Of a stretch of 51,864 nt of DNA, positions 26,742-34,700 are shown in pieces. Numbering within the stretch: the first letter of the stretch is position 1; every line of letters starts with the position of its first letter. Origin of the DNA: an uncultured SAR86 cluster bacterium (GTDB lineage: Bacteria; Pseudomonadota; Gammaproteobacteria; Magnimaribacterales; D2472); NCBI GenBank assembly GCA_902528875.1, contig CABZTX010000001.1, positions 1-51,864 of the forward strand, given 5' to 3'. The notes beneath the pieces were generated by a model, which was not told the origin of the DNA, made no database searches, and worked only from the letters and a program-made list of their open reading frames with translations. The position numbers and the translations under genes are program-made.

Positions 26742-27362
26742 TTGAGAAACTTTAAATCCACAACTTTTGTTACTTTTTCACTCGCTCTGATCTTTATGAT
26801 AACTTCATGTGCAGATAAAACAGATAATATAAAGATTGAAAAAAAAATGGAGAAAACTATGACTAACGCTACTATTAAAACAAACTTAGGTGATATCCAA
26901 CTAGAACTCAATGAGGAAAAAGCACCTATAACTGTTGAAAATTTTAAGAAAATTGCAGAATCTGGATATTATGAAGGAACAATTTTTCATAGAGTTATAA
27001 ATGGATTTATGGTTCAGGGAGGAGGATTGACTGCTGATATGAGTAATAAACCTAGCGGTACAAGTCCTATTCAAAATGAGGCAAATAATGGCCTAACAAA
27101 CGATCGGGGAACGATTGCAATGGCCCGAACAATGGATCCTCACTCTGCAACTAGTCAATTTTTTATAAACCATAAGGATAATGCATTCCTCAATCATACT
27201 GGAGAAAATTCTCAAGGATGGGGTTATGCCGTTTTTGGAATTGTAACTGAAGGTATGGATATTGTTGATCAAATTGCAGATGTTGCAACTGGTTCATCTG
27301 GAGCTTATCAAGATGTCCCAGAAGAAGTTATAACAATTGAGTCTGTTACAGTTAGTGAATGA
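26742..27362 (+). CDS. Cyclophilin-type peptidyl-prolyl cis-trans isomerase
   Basis: The cyclophilin domain runs from about residue 40 to the end, with FHRVINGFMVQGG, NDRGTIAMAR and SATSQFFIN in the order seen in bacterial PpiA/PpiB. The enzyme catalyses proline isomerisation during folding. The long form from the TTG at 26742 adds a lipoprotein-like signal (FSLALIFMITSC, Cys23). A second in-frame ATG at 26859 is preceded by GGAG at a 6-base spacing and would give a cytoplasmic enzyme of 167 residues. Which start is used, or both, is open. Its stop overlaps the lpxH start by 4 nt. Confidence 0.9.
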   Translation: MRNFKSTTFVTFSLALIFMITSCADKTDNIKIEKKMEKTMTNATIKTNLGDIQLELNEEKAPITVENFKKIAESGYYEGTIFHRVINGFMVQGGGLTADMSNKPSGTSPIQNEANNGLTNDRGTIAMARTMDPHSATSQFFINHKDNAFLNHTGENSQGWGYAVFGIVTEGMDIVDQIADVATGSSGAYQDVPEEVITIESVTVSE

Positions 27363-28075
27363 AGCCACGCTTTATATCTGATATACATCTTAGCGAAGAT
27401 AATCCTCACCTCACCAGTGCATTCAAAACATTCTTAAATGAATCTAAAGAGACTTGTACTCATTTATTCATATTAGGAGACCTTTTTGAAATTTGGATTG
27501 GCGATGATGATGATAGTTCTTTCCACCAAGAAATAAAAAAAGCTCTTATTGAATTTACAACAAGTGGTCCTGAAGTATTTATTATGCACGGGAATAGAGA
27601 TTTTTTAATAGGTGAAGCTTTTGCAAATGAAGTTGGTATTTCTATACTTCCCGATCCTTATACTATAGATATTAATGGCTTAAAGATAATCCTCAGTCAT
27701 GGAGATTTCCTATGCACTGACGATAATGACTATATAAATTTTAAGAACAAAGTTAGATCTGAAGAATGGCAAAAAAATTTCTTATCTAAAAGCATTAGTG
27801 AAAGGAATGAAATTGCAAATTCATTAAGATCGGAAAGTAAAAATGCTACTTCTAAAAAATCTCTTGATATCACAGATGTTAATATTGAATCTGTAAATAA
27901 CTTTCTAGAAGAAAATAAACCAGATTTGTTTATTCATGGTCATACTCACAGACCGCAGGTGCACAACAGCGATTTATCTAAAAGAATCGTGCTTGGAGAC
28001 TGGAATTCTCATGGATGGTATTTATCAATCGATGGTATTAATCATTCCCTAAAAAAGTTTGTTATATCCAAATAA
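27359..28075 (+). CDS. lpxH: UDP-2,3-diacylglucosamine pyrophosphatase
   Basis: The 238-residue calcineurin-type phosphoesterase makes lipid X in lipid A synthesis at the inner membrane. It shows the dimetal motifs SDIHLSEDNP, GDLFEIWIGDD, HGNRDFLIG, SHGDFLCTDD and HGHTHRP in the LpxH order, and the length matches E. coli LpxH (240). It overlaps the upstream cyclophilin by 4 nt (ATGA), an order also common in other gammaproteobacteria. Its presence shows a Gram-negative outer membrane with lipid A. Confidence 0.95.
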   Translation: MKPRFISDIHLSEDNPHLTSAFKTFLNESKETCTHLFILGDLFEIWIGDDDDSSFHQEIKKALIEFTTSGPEVFIMHGNRDFLIGEAFANEVGISILPDPYTIDINGLKIILSHGDFLCTDDNDYINFKNKVRSEEWQKNFLSKSISERNEIANSLRSESKNATSKKSLDITDVNIESVNNFLEENKPDLFIHGHTHRPQVHNSDLSKRIVLGDWNSHGWYLSIDGINHSLKKFVISK

Positions 28076-28093
28076 TCAAGCTTATTAAACCTA

Positions 28094-28122
28094 TTGTCTA
28101 AAACAAATTTATACTGTATATT
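28094..28122 (+). promoter_or_regulatory. Promoter of umuDC
   Basis: TTGTCT (28094-28099) and TATATT (28117-28122) are separated by exactly 17 bp, and the -10 box lies inside the LexA palindrome, so repressor binding would block polymerase. The arrangement is that of an SOS-controlled promoter. Confidence 0.72.
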
Positions 28123-28129
28123 TATACAG
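28114..28129. promoter_or_regulatory. LexA operator (SOS box)
   Basis: CTGTATATTTATACAG matches the gammaproteobacterial LexA consensus CTGT-N8-ACAG, and its outer bases extend the palindrome to TACTGTATA/TATACAGTA (28112-28131). It lies 17 bases upstream of the umuD start and overlaps the predicted -10 box. Confidence 0.93.
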
Positions 28130-28146
28130 TATTTAAAAAAATCCTT

Positions 28147-28575
28147 ATGAAAGTAAATTACATCGGAAAAATTTCTGAAGAAAATCTGCCGGCAATATTT
28201 GTGCCGTATTTTCTTGAATCAGTTCATGCTGGATTTCCCAGTCCAGCAAGTGACTATATTGAGAGTCCCATAGATTTAAATAAGCACCTAATAAAAAATG
28301 GTGCTGCAACTTTTCTGGTTAGGGCTCAAGGACAGTCTATGGTCGGATCTGGTATAACTGATCAGGCAGTCCTTATCGTAGATAGGAGTATAAAACCTTC
28401 TCACAATAGTATTATCGTTGCTGCCATTGATGGAGAGTTTGTTTGTAAAAGATTAAAGTTAAAGCCAAGAATGTGTTTAATGCCAGATAATCCAGAATAC
28501 CCTCCCATTTTTATTAATCATGGTCAGGAATTAGAAATAGTTGGTACTGTTACTGCGGCAATCAACAAATTTTAA
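28147..28575 (+). CDS. umuD: UmuD-type S24 peptidase, DNA polymerase V subunit
   Basis: The 142-residue protein aligns with UmuD: the self-cleavage site is Ala28-Gly29 in SVHAGFPSPASDY, the catalytic Ser64 lies in GQSMVG and the Lys101 in EFVCKRLK. RecA-stimulated cleavage produces the active form that, with UmuC, makes DNA polymerase V. It abuts umuC with no intervening base and is preceded by a LexA box, so it is DNA-damage inducible. The SD is weak. Confidence 0.94.
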   Translation: MKVNYIGKISEENLPAIFVPYFLESVHAGFPSPASDYIESPIDLNKHLIKNGAATFLVRAQGQSMVGSGITDQAVLIVDRSIKPSHNSIIVAAIDGEFVCKRLKLKPRMCLMPDNPEYPPIFINHGQELEIVGTVTAAINKF

Positions 28576-29838
28576 ATGGCTATAGCTCTTGTAGACTGCG
28601 AAAGTTTTTATGCCTCCTGTGAAAGGGTATTTCGTCCGGACTTAAAAAATATACCTATCGTTGTGCTTTCTAATAATGATGGTTGTGTCATTGCAAGAAG
28701 TACCGAAGCAAAAAAAATGGGCATTGCGATGGGAGTTCCCTGGTTTCAAGTAAAGGACTCTTTTTTAAAGCAAAAAGGTAAAGTATTTTCATCTAACTTT
28801 ACATTTTACGGGGATATGTCTGCCAGGGTTATGAACATCTTAGAGGGATTTGTACCCAAGGTGGAAATTTATAGTATTGATGAAGCATTTCTAGATTTAG
28901 ATACTCTGAGACAAAACTATAATCTTTATGATTTTAGTTGTCATATAAGAATCCTTGTAAAGCAATGGACAGGGATTCCAGTAAGAATAGGTATAGCGCC
29001 CACCAAAACACTGAGCAAAATTGCAATTAATGAAATTAAAAGAATAAATGTACCAACACATGTTTTACAGTTATCCAATAAAGATCAAATCAGATGTGCT
29101 CTTGCAAATACACCTGTACATAAAGTATGGGGGGTTGGTAGAAGATTAAATGAGCACCTGAATAAAGCAAAAATTAATACAGCTCTAGACCTTGCAGAAG
29201 TGAGTCCTCAAAATATTAGAAGAAAATTTAGCGTAGTACTAGAAAGGACCGTAAGAGAGCTCCGGGGAGAAAGATGCCTTAGTATAGAAGATGATGTCTC
29301 ATCAAAAAAACAAATTGTGGTAAGCAGAAGTTTTGGTGAAAGAGTTTCTAATCTTGAGACCTTAAAACCAATCGTAAGTAACTTTGCAGTAAGAGCTTCG
29401 GAAAAATTAAGAAGAGAAAAACAAAAATGTTCCAAAGTATCAGTATTTGTAAGAACCAGTCCTTTTAATAAAAATAAACCACAACATTCAGATTTAAAAA
29501 CAATCAGTTTATTAACTCCCACAAACGATACTAGAGATATTCTAATCGCAGCAAAAAAAGCATTGGTACCAATCTTTAGGTCTGGATATGATTATGCAAA
29601 GGCTGGAATACTATTAAGTAAGTTTTCGAATGAGGACTCTAAGCAATTTTCATTATTCAAAGATCCAAATGAACCAAAAGAAAATACAGAGTTTATGAAA
29701 TACATTGACTATATGAACGCCTTTGAGACTCAAATATATTTTGCTTCACAAAATACAAAAAAGTGGTCTCCTATGAAACAAAATATGACATCTCCCAAAT
29801 ACACAACAAACTGGTATGAGTTACCTAAAGTAAATTAA
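28576..29838 (+). CDS. umuC: UmuC, Y-family translesion DNA polymerase V catalytic subunit
   Basis: The 420-residue protein begins VDCESFYASCERVFRPDL and contains NNDGCVIARS and the active-site YSIDEAFLD, all Y-family polymerase motifs. A C-terminal QFSLFKD matches the sliding-clamp-binding peptide. It performs error-prone synthesis across lesions. Length matches E. coli UmuC (422). The ATG directly follows the umuD stop codon. Its 3' end overlaps the convergent DUF2237 gene by 4 nt. Confidence 0.95.
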   Translation: MAIALVDCESFYASCERVFRPDLKNIPIVVLSNNDGCVIARSTEAKKMGIAMGVPWFQVKDSFLKQKGKVFSSNFTFYGDMSARVMNILEGFVPKVEIYSIDEAFLDLDTLRQNYNLYDFSCHIRILVKQWTGIPVRIGIAPTKTLSKIAINEIKRINVPTHVLQLSNKDQIRCALANTPVHKVWGVGRRLNEHLNKAKINTALDLAEVSPQNIRRKFSVVLERTVRELRGERCLSIEDDVSSKKQIVVSRSFGERVSNLETLKPIVSNFAVRASEKLRREKQKCSKVSVFVRTSPFNKNKPQHSDLKTISLLTPTNDTRDILIAAKKALVPIFRSGYDYAKAGILLSKFSNEDSKQFSLFKDPNEPKENTEFMKYIDYMNAFETQIYFASQNTKKWSPMKQNMTSPKYTTNWYELPKVN

Positions 29839-30209
29839 GTTAAATCTAGTGCGAAATTCTTTAAAGTATCTATATCAATAACATTCAAGGCTTTTTTATT
29901 AGTTTTTCTTAGATATATTTTAGGCGCAAACCCGCATTCGTATGCCTCTTTCCATCTTTCAGCACACAAACACCAAGAATCACCCTCTTTGAGGCCTGGA
30001 AAGTTAAATTCTGGTCGGGGTGTACTTAAATCATTACCTTTACCCTTCGAAAAACTTAGAAAGTCTTCAGTCATTTTTGCACAAACAACATGAAGACCTC
30101 TATCAAGTTCATCAGTTCGACAAAAGCCATCTCTATAAAACCCAGTAATAGGATTTGAACAACATTCCTCTATGGAATCTCCATAAACATTAATCTGTTG
30201 AATCTTCAT
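29835..30209 (-). CDS. DUF2237 family protein
   Basis: The 124-residue protein has the DUF2237 pattern: an early NPITGFYRDGFC, DRGLHVVCAKMTEDFL, and a GDSWCLCAERW segment with conserved cysteines and tryptophans. Family members are small, widespread and of unknown function. It overlaps the upstream small ORF by 20 nt and is the last of a three-gene minus-strand set. The upstream AAAGAG could be its SD. No function is assigned. Confidence 0.85.
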   Translation of the reverse strand: MKIQQINVYGDSIEECCSNPITGFYRDGFCRTDELDRGLHVVCAKMTEDFLSFSKGKGNDLSTPRPEFNFPGLKEGDSWCLCAERWKEAYECGFAPKIYLRKTNKKALNVIDIDTLKNFALDLT

Positions 30210-30387
30210 TTAACTCTTTTTTATATTTTTCATAATCTTCCCAGTCATGAGGAGTTCCAACATTTTGAATTCCGTTTTTAGCTCTATACAAACTTTTTGT
30301 TCTAAGCTTTGTCATATCTTCTTCTTTACCAAAAATTTTATTCCAGCCATCTTTGAATAATTTTGAAATATTTTTTTTATCAGACAT
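30190..30387 (-). CDS. Small charged protein of unknown function
   Basis: A 65-residue, highly charged soluble protein without signal or membrane segment. It is supported by its position: 8 nt downstream of one small gene and overlapping the DUF2237 gene. No SD is obvious. I recognise no family. Confidence 0.55.
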   Translation of the reverse strand: MSDKKNISKLFKDGWNKIFGKEEDMTKLRTKSLYRAKNGIQNVGTPHDWEDYEKYKKELNEDSTD

Positions 30388-30395
30388 TATATTTA

Positions 30396-30629
30396 TTACT
30401 TAAACTCACAGGTCATTTTTGCAACAACTTCTCCTTCAACTGCTAAATTTAATTTAGCTCTTCCTTCCATTGTTCCAGTGACAGTACATTGTTCAATACT
30501 TTCTTCAACAATCATTCTAACAATCTGTTTTAATTCAGATACTGATAATTCACTAACTGTTCTCTCAGGCTCATCATTTGCAAAAAATAGTCCAGAGAAA
30601 AACATACAAATCAATAATACAAATTTCAT
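30396..30629 (-). CDS. Small exported protein of unknown function
   Basis: The 77-residue protein starts with a signal peptide (MKFVLLICMFFSGLFFA, cleavage before NDEP) and leaves a mature domain of about 60 residues with two cysteines (Cys48, Cys75) that could form a disulfide. It heads the small minus-strand set ending in DUF2237. A divergent, AT-rich 67-bp gap separates it from the DCC-family gene. I recognise no family. Confidence 0.6.
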   Translation of the reverse strand: MKFVLLICMFFSGLFFANDEPERTVSELSVSELKQIVRMIVEESIEQCTVTGTMEGRAKLNLAVEGEVVAKMTCEFK

Positions 30630-30696
30630 TTTTTAACCTCGCAGAATATATATATTTTATTATATTAATTTTAATAATTATTGGTATTATATTTTT

Positions 30697-31017
30697 ATGA
30701 AAGAATGCAAAGTCTTGTTTAATGAAAAATGTTCAATATGTAATTTTGAGGTTAAGCATTATAAAAAAAGATCAAATTTAAATTTTGTTGACTGCAGTTC
30801 AATGGAAGACAAATACCTAAAAAAACTACATATCGTATTTGACGATGGTTCAGAGTTATCTGGAGTTGATGCGTTTATTCTAGTTTGGAAAAACACAAAG
30901 GGCTATGGTTGGCTAGCTAATATTGTACAGGCTAAAGGAATATATCATTTAGCTAAAATTGCTTATTTCTTTTTAGCATATCTTTTATTTTGGAGATATA
31001 AATATTTTGTTAAATGA
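30697..31017 (+). CDS. DCC-family (DUF393) thiol-disulfide oxidoreductase-like protein
   Basis: The 106-residue protein begins with FNEKCSICNFEVKHY, the DCC motif with a CxxC pair (Cys15, Cys18), and continues with the DGSELSGVDAF segment typical of DUF393. A C-terminal hydrophobic stretch (IAYFFLAYLLF) probably associates with membrane. Family members are thioredoxin-like in fold prediction; the reaction is unproven. The usual YDG before the first Cys is replaced by FNE. It ends just before the Fur-like element. Confidence 0.75.
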   Translation: MKECKVLFNEKCSICNFEVKHYKKRSNLNFVDCSSMEDKYLKKLHIVFDDGSELSGVDAFILVWKNTKGYGWLANIVQAKGIYHLAKIAYFFLAYLLFWRYKYFVK

Positions 31018-31018
31018 G

Positions 31019-31043
31019 AATGATAATCAAAACAATTATCATT
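31019..31043. promoter_or_regulatory. Fur-box-like palindrome
   Basis: A perfect inverted repeat, AATGATAAT (31019-31027), seven-base spacer, ATTATCATT (31035-31043). Together with the preceding GAG it matches the 19-bp Fur consensus at 14 of 19 positions by hand alignment. It lies about 93 bp upstream of an iron-storage-type gene, upstream of the predicted -35 box. Fur identity is inferred; the palindrome itself is directly visible. Confidence 0.6.
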
Positions 31044-31066
31044 AAATAAATACCTTAAATCAGTAG

Positions 31067-31094
31067 TTTACAATAATATTGAATATACTATAAT
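31067..31094 (+). promoter_or_regulatory. Probable promoter of the ferritin-like gene
   Basis: TTTACA (31067-31072), 16 bp, TATAAT (31089-31094), followed by AAGGAG SD at about 31122-31127 before the ATG at 31137. The Fur-like palindrome sits upstream of this promoter rather than over it. Confidence 0.55.
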
Positions 31095-31136
31095 TTCTTC
31101 ATATTTACCATTACTTAATAAAAAGGAGAATAAATT

Positions 31137-31577
31137 ATGGAAGAACAAACCATTGATAATAACGAAGTATGTGGAATCCTGAACGAAGTTATGGAATATG
31201 AATTAGCCGGTGTTGTTAGATACACACATTCTTCAATGATGGTTACAGGTCCCTATAGAATTCCAATTGTTGCCTTTCTAAAAGAACAAGCGGCTGAGTC
31301 CCTTCTTCATGCACAGCAAGCTGGTGAAATGATTGCTGGATTAGATGGTCATCCAAGTCAACGGATAGCTAAGATTGAAGAAACAAATCGTCATTCTATA
31401 AAAGATATTTTGGAAGAAAGTCTTAGTCATGAACTTCATGCACTAAGCTTATATAAAAAATTATTAACTTGTGTTGAGAATAAATCTGTTTATTTGGAAG
31501 AGTATGCAAGAGCTCAAATTGGTGAAGAGGAACAACATTCTCTTGAGCTTAAAATAATGTTAAAAGATTTTAGTTAG
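31137..31577 (+). CDS. Bacterioferritin-like di-iron protein
   Basis: The 146-residue all-helical protein shows ferritin-like ligands: Glu in NEVMEYELAG, Glu and His in ESLLHAQQ, Glu in LSHELHAL and a final GEEEQH. Bacterioferritin-type proteins store iron or act as small di-iron oxidases. It has a strong AAGGAG Shine-Dalgarno and a good promoter, and a Fur-like palindrome upstream fits iron control. The heme-binding methionine of true bacterioferritin is not clearly identifiable, so I keep the broader name. Its 3' end overlaps the convergent DUF1289 gene by 8 nt. Confidence 0.85.
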   Translation: MEEQTIDNNEVCGILNEVMEYELAGVVRYTHSSMMVTGPYRIPIVAFLKEQAAESLLHAQQAGEMIAGLDGHPSQRIAKIEETNRHSIKDILEESLSHELHALSLYKKLLTCVENKSVYLEEYARAQIGEEEQHSLELKIMLKDFS

Positions 31578-32019
31578 CTTTCTTAAAATACCTTTCATGA
31601 TGAGCTTCTGATAACTGAAGAAGCTCGTTGTTAATTTCGTCTTTAATGGTTTTGGCATCATAATAATTGATACTTTTTATTCCAAATTTTTCTAAGTCAA
31701 ATTCTTGCGAACCAGCTGCTCTAAACAAATCAAAAATCCAAGTTAGTGGATTCATTGAGTGATTAAAATTAATTGCATTTTCATCCAGTCTTGTCTCCAA
31801 CAAATTTTGATCAATTATCTCAAATCTATCTTTTAAAATAGTTACTTTAAATTCTTCAAGACGATTATTTACAATGCTCCTTTCTTCTTTTGTAAATTTT
31901 GTCCAATTTACTATTTCATATGAAAATCTTTTGCAGCCCTTGCAAACCTCGTCACCAAATGTTGTGGTGCATATGCCCAAACATGGTGTTGAGGATCTAT
32001 TTTTTCTCATTTTTTTCAT
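31570..32019 (-). CDS. DUF1289 domain protein with cysteine cluster
   Basis: The 149-residue protein starts with a basic peptide followed by PCLGICTTTFGDEVCKGCKRF, the four-cysteine motif of DUF1289 (CxxxC plus CxxC), which may bind a metal or Fe-S cluster. The WTKFTKEERSIVNNRL segment completes the domain; the last 90 residues are family-poor. The function is unknown. The start could be Met1 or Met4. Confidence 0.78.
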   Translation of the reverse strand: MKKMRKNRSSTPCLGICTTTFGDEVCKGCKRFSYEIVNWTKFTKEERSIVNNRLEEFKVTILKDRFEIIDQNLLETRLDENAINFNHSMNPLTWIFDLFRAAGSQEFDLEKFGIKSINYYDAKTIKDEINNELLQLSEAHHERYFKKAN

Positions 32020-32116
32020 AATTTATAAAAATAATAACGCATTTTTAATTATTTTTAAGCATTTAGTGGCTACCTTTTTATTAGAGGAGTAGAATATTGC
32101 CATCGGAGACCAAACG

Positions 32117-34699
32117 ATGTTAAAAGATTACAAAAAACACGTTGAGGAGAGAGAAAAATTAGGCATTCCACCTCTTCCTCTCGATGTCGATCAAACTACT
32201 GAGCTTGTTGAGTTGTTAAAAGAGAAAAATGATGAATCAGAGCTTCTATTGTTCTTACTCAAAGAAAGAATCCCTGCTGGAGTTGATCAATCAGCATATG
32301 TTAAAGCAGCTTTTTTATCAGATATTACAAAAGGGTCTTCATCAAGCCCTTATATAAGTAAAAGGGAGGCAGTAGAAATATTAGGTACCATGTTAGGAGG
32401 ATATAATATTCAACCTCTTATAGAGTGTTTGAAAATTGAGGAACTTGGCGAAGTTGCAGCAAAATCGCTCAGTAATACTTTGTTAATTTTTGATGCATTT
32501 AATGAAATTTTTGAATTATCAAAAGAAAATAAATATGCTGAACAAGTAATCAATGCCTGGGCTGATGGAACGTGGTTTACTGACAAAACTCCATTACCAG
32601 AACAAATTAAACTTACAGTTTTTAAAGTAACAGGAGAAATAAATACTGACGATTTGTCACCTGCTCCAGATGCTTGGTCAAGACCAGATATTCCTCTGCA
32701 CTCTCTAGCAATGTTTAAAATGCCAAGAACAGGCTTACAAGAACCATTGAAAGAAATAGATAAACAAAAATCAAAAGGGAATCCCCTTGTATTCGTTGGT
32801 GATGTTGTTGGTACAGGGTCTTCGAGAAAATCAGCAACTAATTCCGTTTTATGGCATATGGGTGATGAAATACCTTTTATTCCTAATAAAAAAGAAGGTG
32901 GTTTTTGCTTTGGAGGAAAAATAGCACCAATATTTTTTAATACTCTGGAGGACTCTGGTGCCTTTCCTGTAGAGATGGACGTTTCACAGATGATTATGGG
33001 ACAAGAAATTATCCTTGAGCCATACAAAGGTAGAGTTATAGATGCAAATACAAAGGAAATTTTATCAGAGTTTAAATTAAAAACAGATGTCATTTTGGAT
33101 GAGGTAAGAGCAAATGGCAGAATTCCACTTATTATAGGTAGACAATTGACTGATAAAAGTAGAGAAGCACTTGGTTTAGATCCAACTGAAATTTTTAAAA
33201 GGCCTGACTCAAATGATAATTTTAGCAAAGGTTATACACTTGCTCAAAAAATGGTGGGAAAAGCTTGTGGAATTGATGGAGTCAGACCTGGAACATATTG
33301 TGAACCAAGAATGAGTACTGTTGGATCTCAAGATACAACTGGACCAATGACAAGAGATGAATTAAAAGAATTAGCTTGTCTTGGATTTTCTGCAGATCTT
33401 GTGATGCAATCGTTTTGTCATACGGCAGCCTATCCAAAACCAGTTGATATAGAAACTCAGCATAGTCTTCCAGACTTTATAATGAATAGGGGTGGAGTTT
33501 CACTCAGACCAGGAGATGGAATAATCCATTCCTGGATGAATAGAATGTTATTGCCAGACATGGTTGGAACAGGTGGTGATAGTCATACTAGATTTCCAAT
33601 TGGTATAAGTTTTCCAGCTGGTTCCGGTTTAGTAGCTTTTGCTGCAACACTTGGAGTTATGCCACTTGATATGCCTGAATCAGTTTTGGTTAGATTCAAA
33701 GGTGAGATGCAACCTGGAATTACCCTCAGAGATCTTGTAAATGCAATTCCATATGCTGCTCTTCAAACAGGACTTTTAACAATTGATAAAGATGGTAAAA
33801 AGAATGTTTTCTCAGGAAGGTGTCTTGAAATAGAGGGTCTACCAAATTTAAAGGTTGAGCAAGCTTTTGAGCTTTCTGATGCCTCAGCTGAACGTTCTGC
33901 TTCTGGATGTACGGTAAGGCTAAATAAGGAACCAATCGAAGAATATCTTAAATCTAACATAGTTATGTTGAGATGGATGATTTCTAGTGGTTATGGGGAC
34001 TCTAAGACCCTTGAGAGAAGAGCACAAGCAATGGAAGAATGGATAAAAAATCCTCAGCTTCTTGAGCCTGATGATGATGCAGAATATGCTGAGGTAATTG
34101 ATATAGATCTTAATGAAATAAAAGAACCTTTGCTAGCATGCCCCAATGATCCAGATGATATTAAACCACTTTCTGATGTTGCAAATACTAAGATTCAAGA
34201 AGTGTTTATTGGGTCATGTATGACAAACATTGGACATTTTAGAGCGGCTGGAACATTGCTAGAAAAATATAAATCTCTTAATTCAAGATTATGGATAGTA
34301 CCGCCAACTAAAATGGATGAAGAGCAGCTTATTGAAGAAGGAATTTATAATATTTTTGATAGATCAGGGGCTAGAACAGAATTACCAGGCTGTTCTCTTT
34401 GTATGGGGAACCAAGCAAGAGTTCTTGCTAACTCAACTGTTGTATCAACTTCCACTAGGAACTTTCCTAATCGATTAGGGGATGGAGCGAATGTATTTTT
34501 GGCTTCAGCAGAATTATCTGCTATCTCGGCTGTTTTAGGAAGATTGCCATCAATTGATGAGTATCACGAATACATGAATGACATTAATCCATTAGCTGAC
34601 AACATATACAGATATTTGAACTTTAATGAAATTGAGTCATATGTAAAAAGTGCTGATAGTGCAGATATACCAGCGATTAATATTGTAAACCCCTCTTAA
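32117..34699 (+). CDS. acnB: Aconitate hydratase B
   Basis: The 860-residue enzyme is the AcnB architecture: HEAT-like N-terminal region, then the swivel domain ([16 protein letters not shown]) before the catalytic domains, with cluster cysteines in [10 protein letters not shown] and GCSLCMGNQ. It isomerises citrate to isocitrate in the TCA cycle, and in some bacteria hydrates methylaconitate for the methylcitrate cycle, which is encoded at 48014-51478. SD GGAG precedes the ATG. Length matches E. coli AcnB (865). Only one base separates its stop from the purF stop. Confidence 0.97.
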   Translation: MLKDYKKHVEEREKLGIPPLPLDVDQTTELVELLKEKNDESELLLFLLKERIPAGVDQSAYVKAAFLSDITKGSSSSPYISKREAVEILGTMLGGYNIQPLIECLKIEELGEVAAKSLSNTLLIFDAFNEIFELSKENKYAEQVINAWADGTWFTDKTPLPEQIKLTVFKVTGEINTDDLSPAPDAWSRPDIPLHSLAMFKMPRTGLQEPLKEIDKQKSKGNPLVFVGDVVGTGSSRKSATNSVLWHMGDEIPFIPNKKEGGFCFGGKIAPIFFNTLEDSGAFPVEMDVSQMIMGQEIILEPYKGRVIDANTKEILSEFKLKTDVILDEVRANGRIPLIIGRQLTDKSREALGLDPTEIFKRPDSNDNFSKGYTLAQKMVGKACGIDGVRPGTYCEPRMSTVGSQDTTGPMTRDELKELACLGFSADLVMQSFCHTAAYPKPVDIETQHSLPDFIMNRGGVSLRPGDGIIHSWMNRMLLPDMVGTGGDSHTRFPIGISFPAGSGLVAFAATLGVMPLDMPESVLVRFKGEMQPGITLRDLVNAIPYAALQTGLLTIDKDGKKNVFSGRCLEIEGLPNLKVEQAFELSDASAERSASGCTVRLNKEPIEEYLKSNIVMLRWMISSGYGDSKTLERRAQAMEEWIKNPQLLEPDDDAEYAEVIDIDLNEIKEPLLACPNDPDDIKPLSDVANTKIQEVFIGSCMTNIGHFRAAGTLLEKYKSLNSRLWIVPPTKMDEEQLIEEGIYNIFDRSGARTELPGCSLCMGNQARVLANSTVVSTSTRNFPNRLGDGANVFLASAELSAISAVLGRLPSIDEYHEYMNDINPLADNIYRYLNFNEIESYVKSADSADIPAINIVNPS

Positions 34700-34700
34700 A

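Noticed and set aside
32410-33228. Open frame of 272 codons antisense to acnB
   Set aside because: acnB is intact with all catalytic motifs; the antisense product is low-complexity Ser/Ile/Leu-rich with no domain and arises from codon bias.
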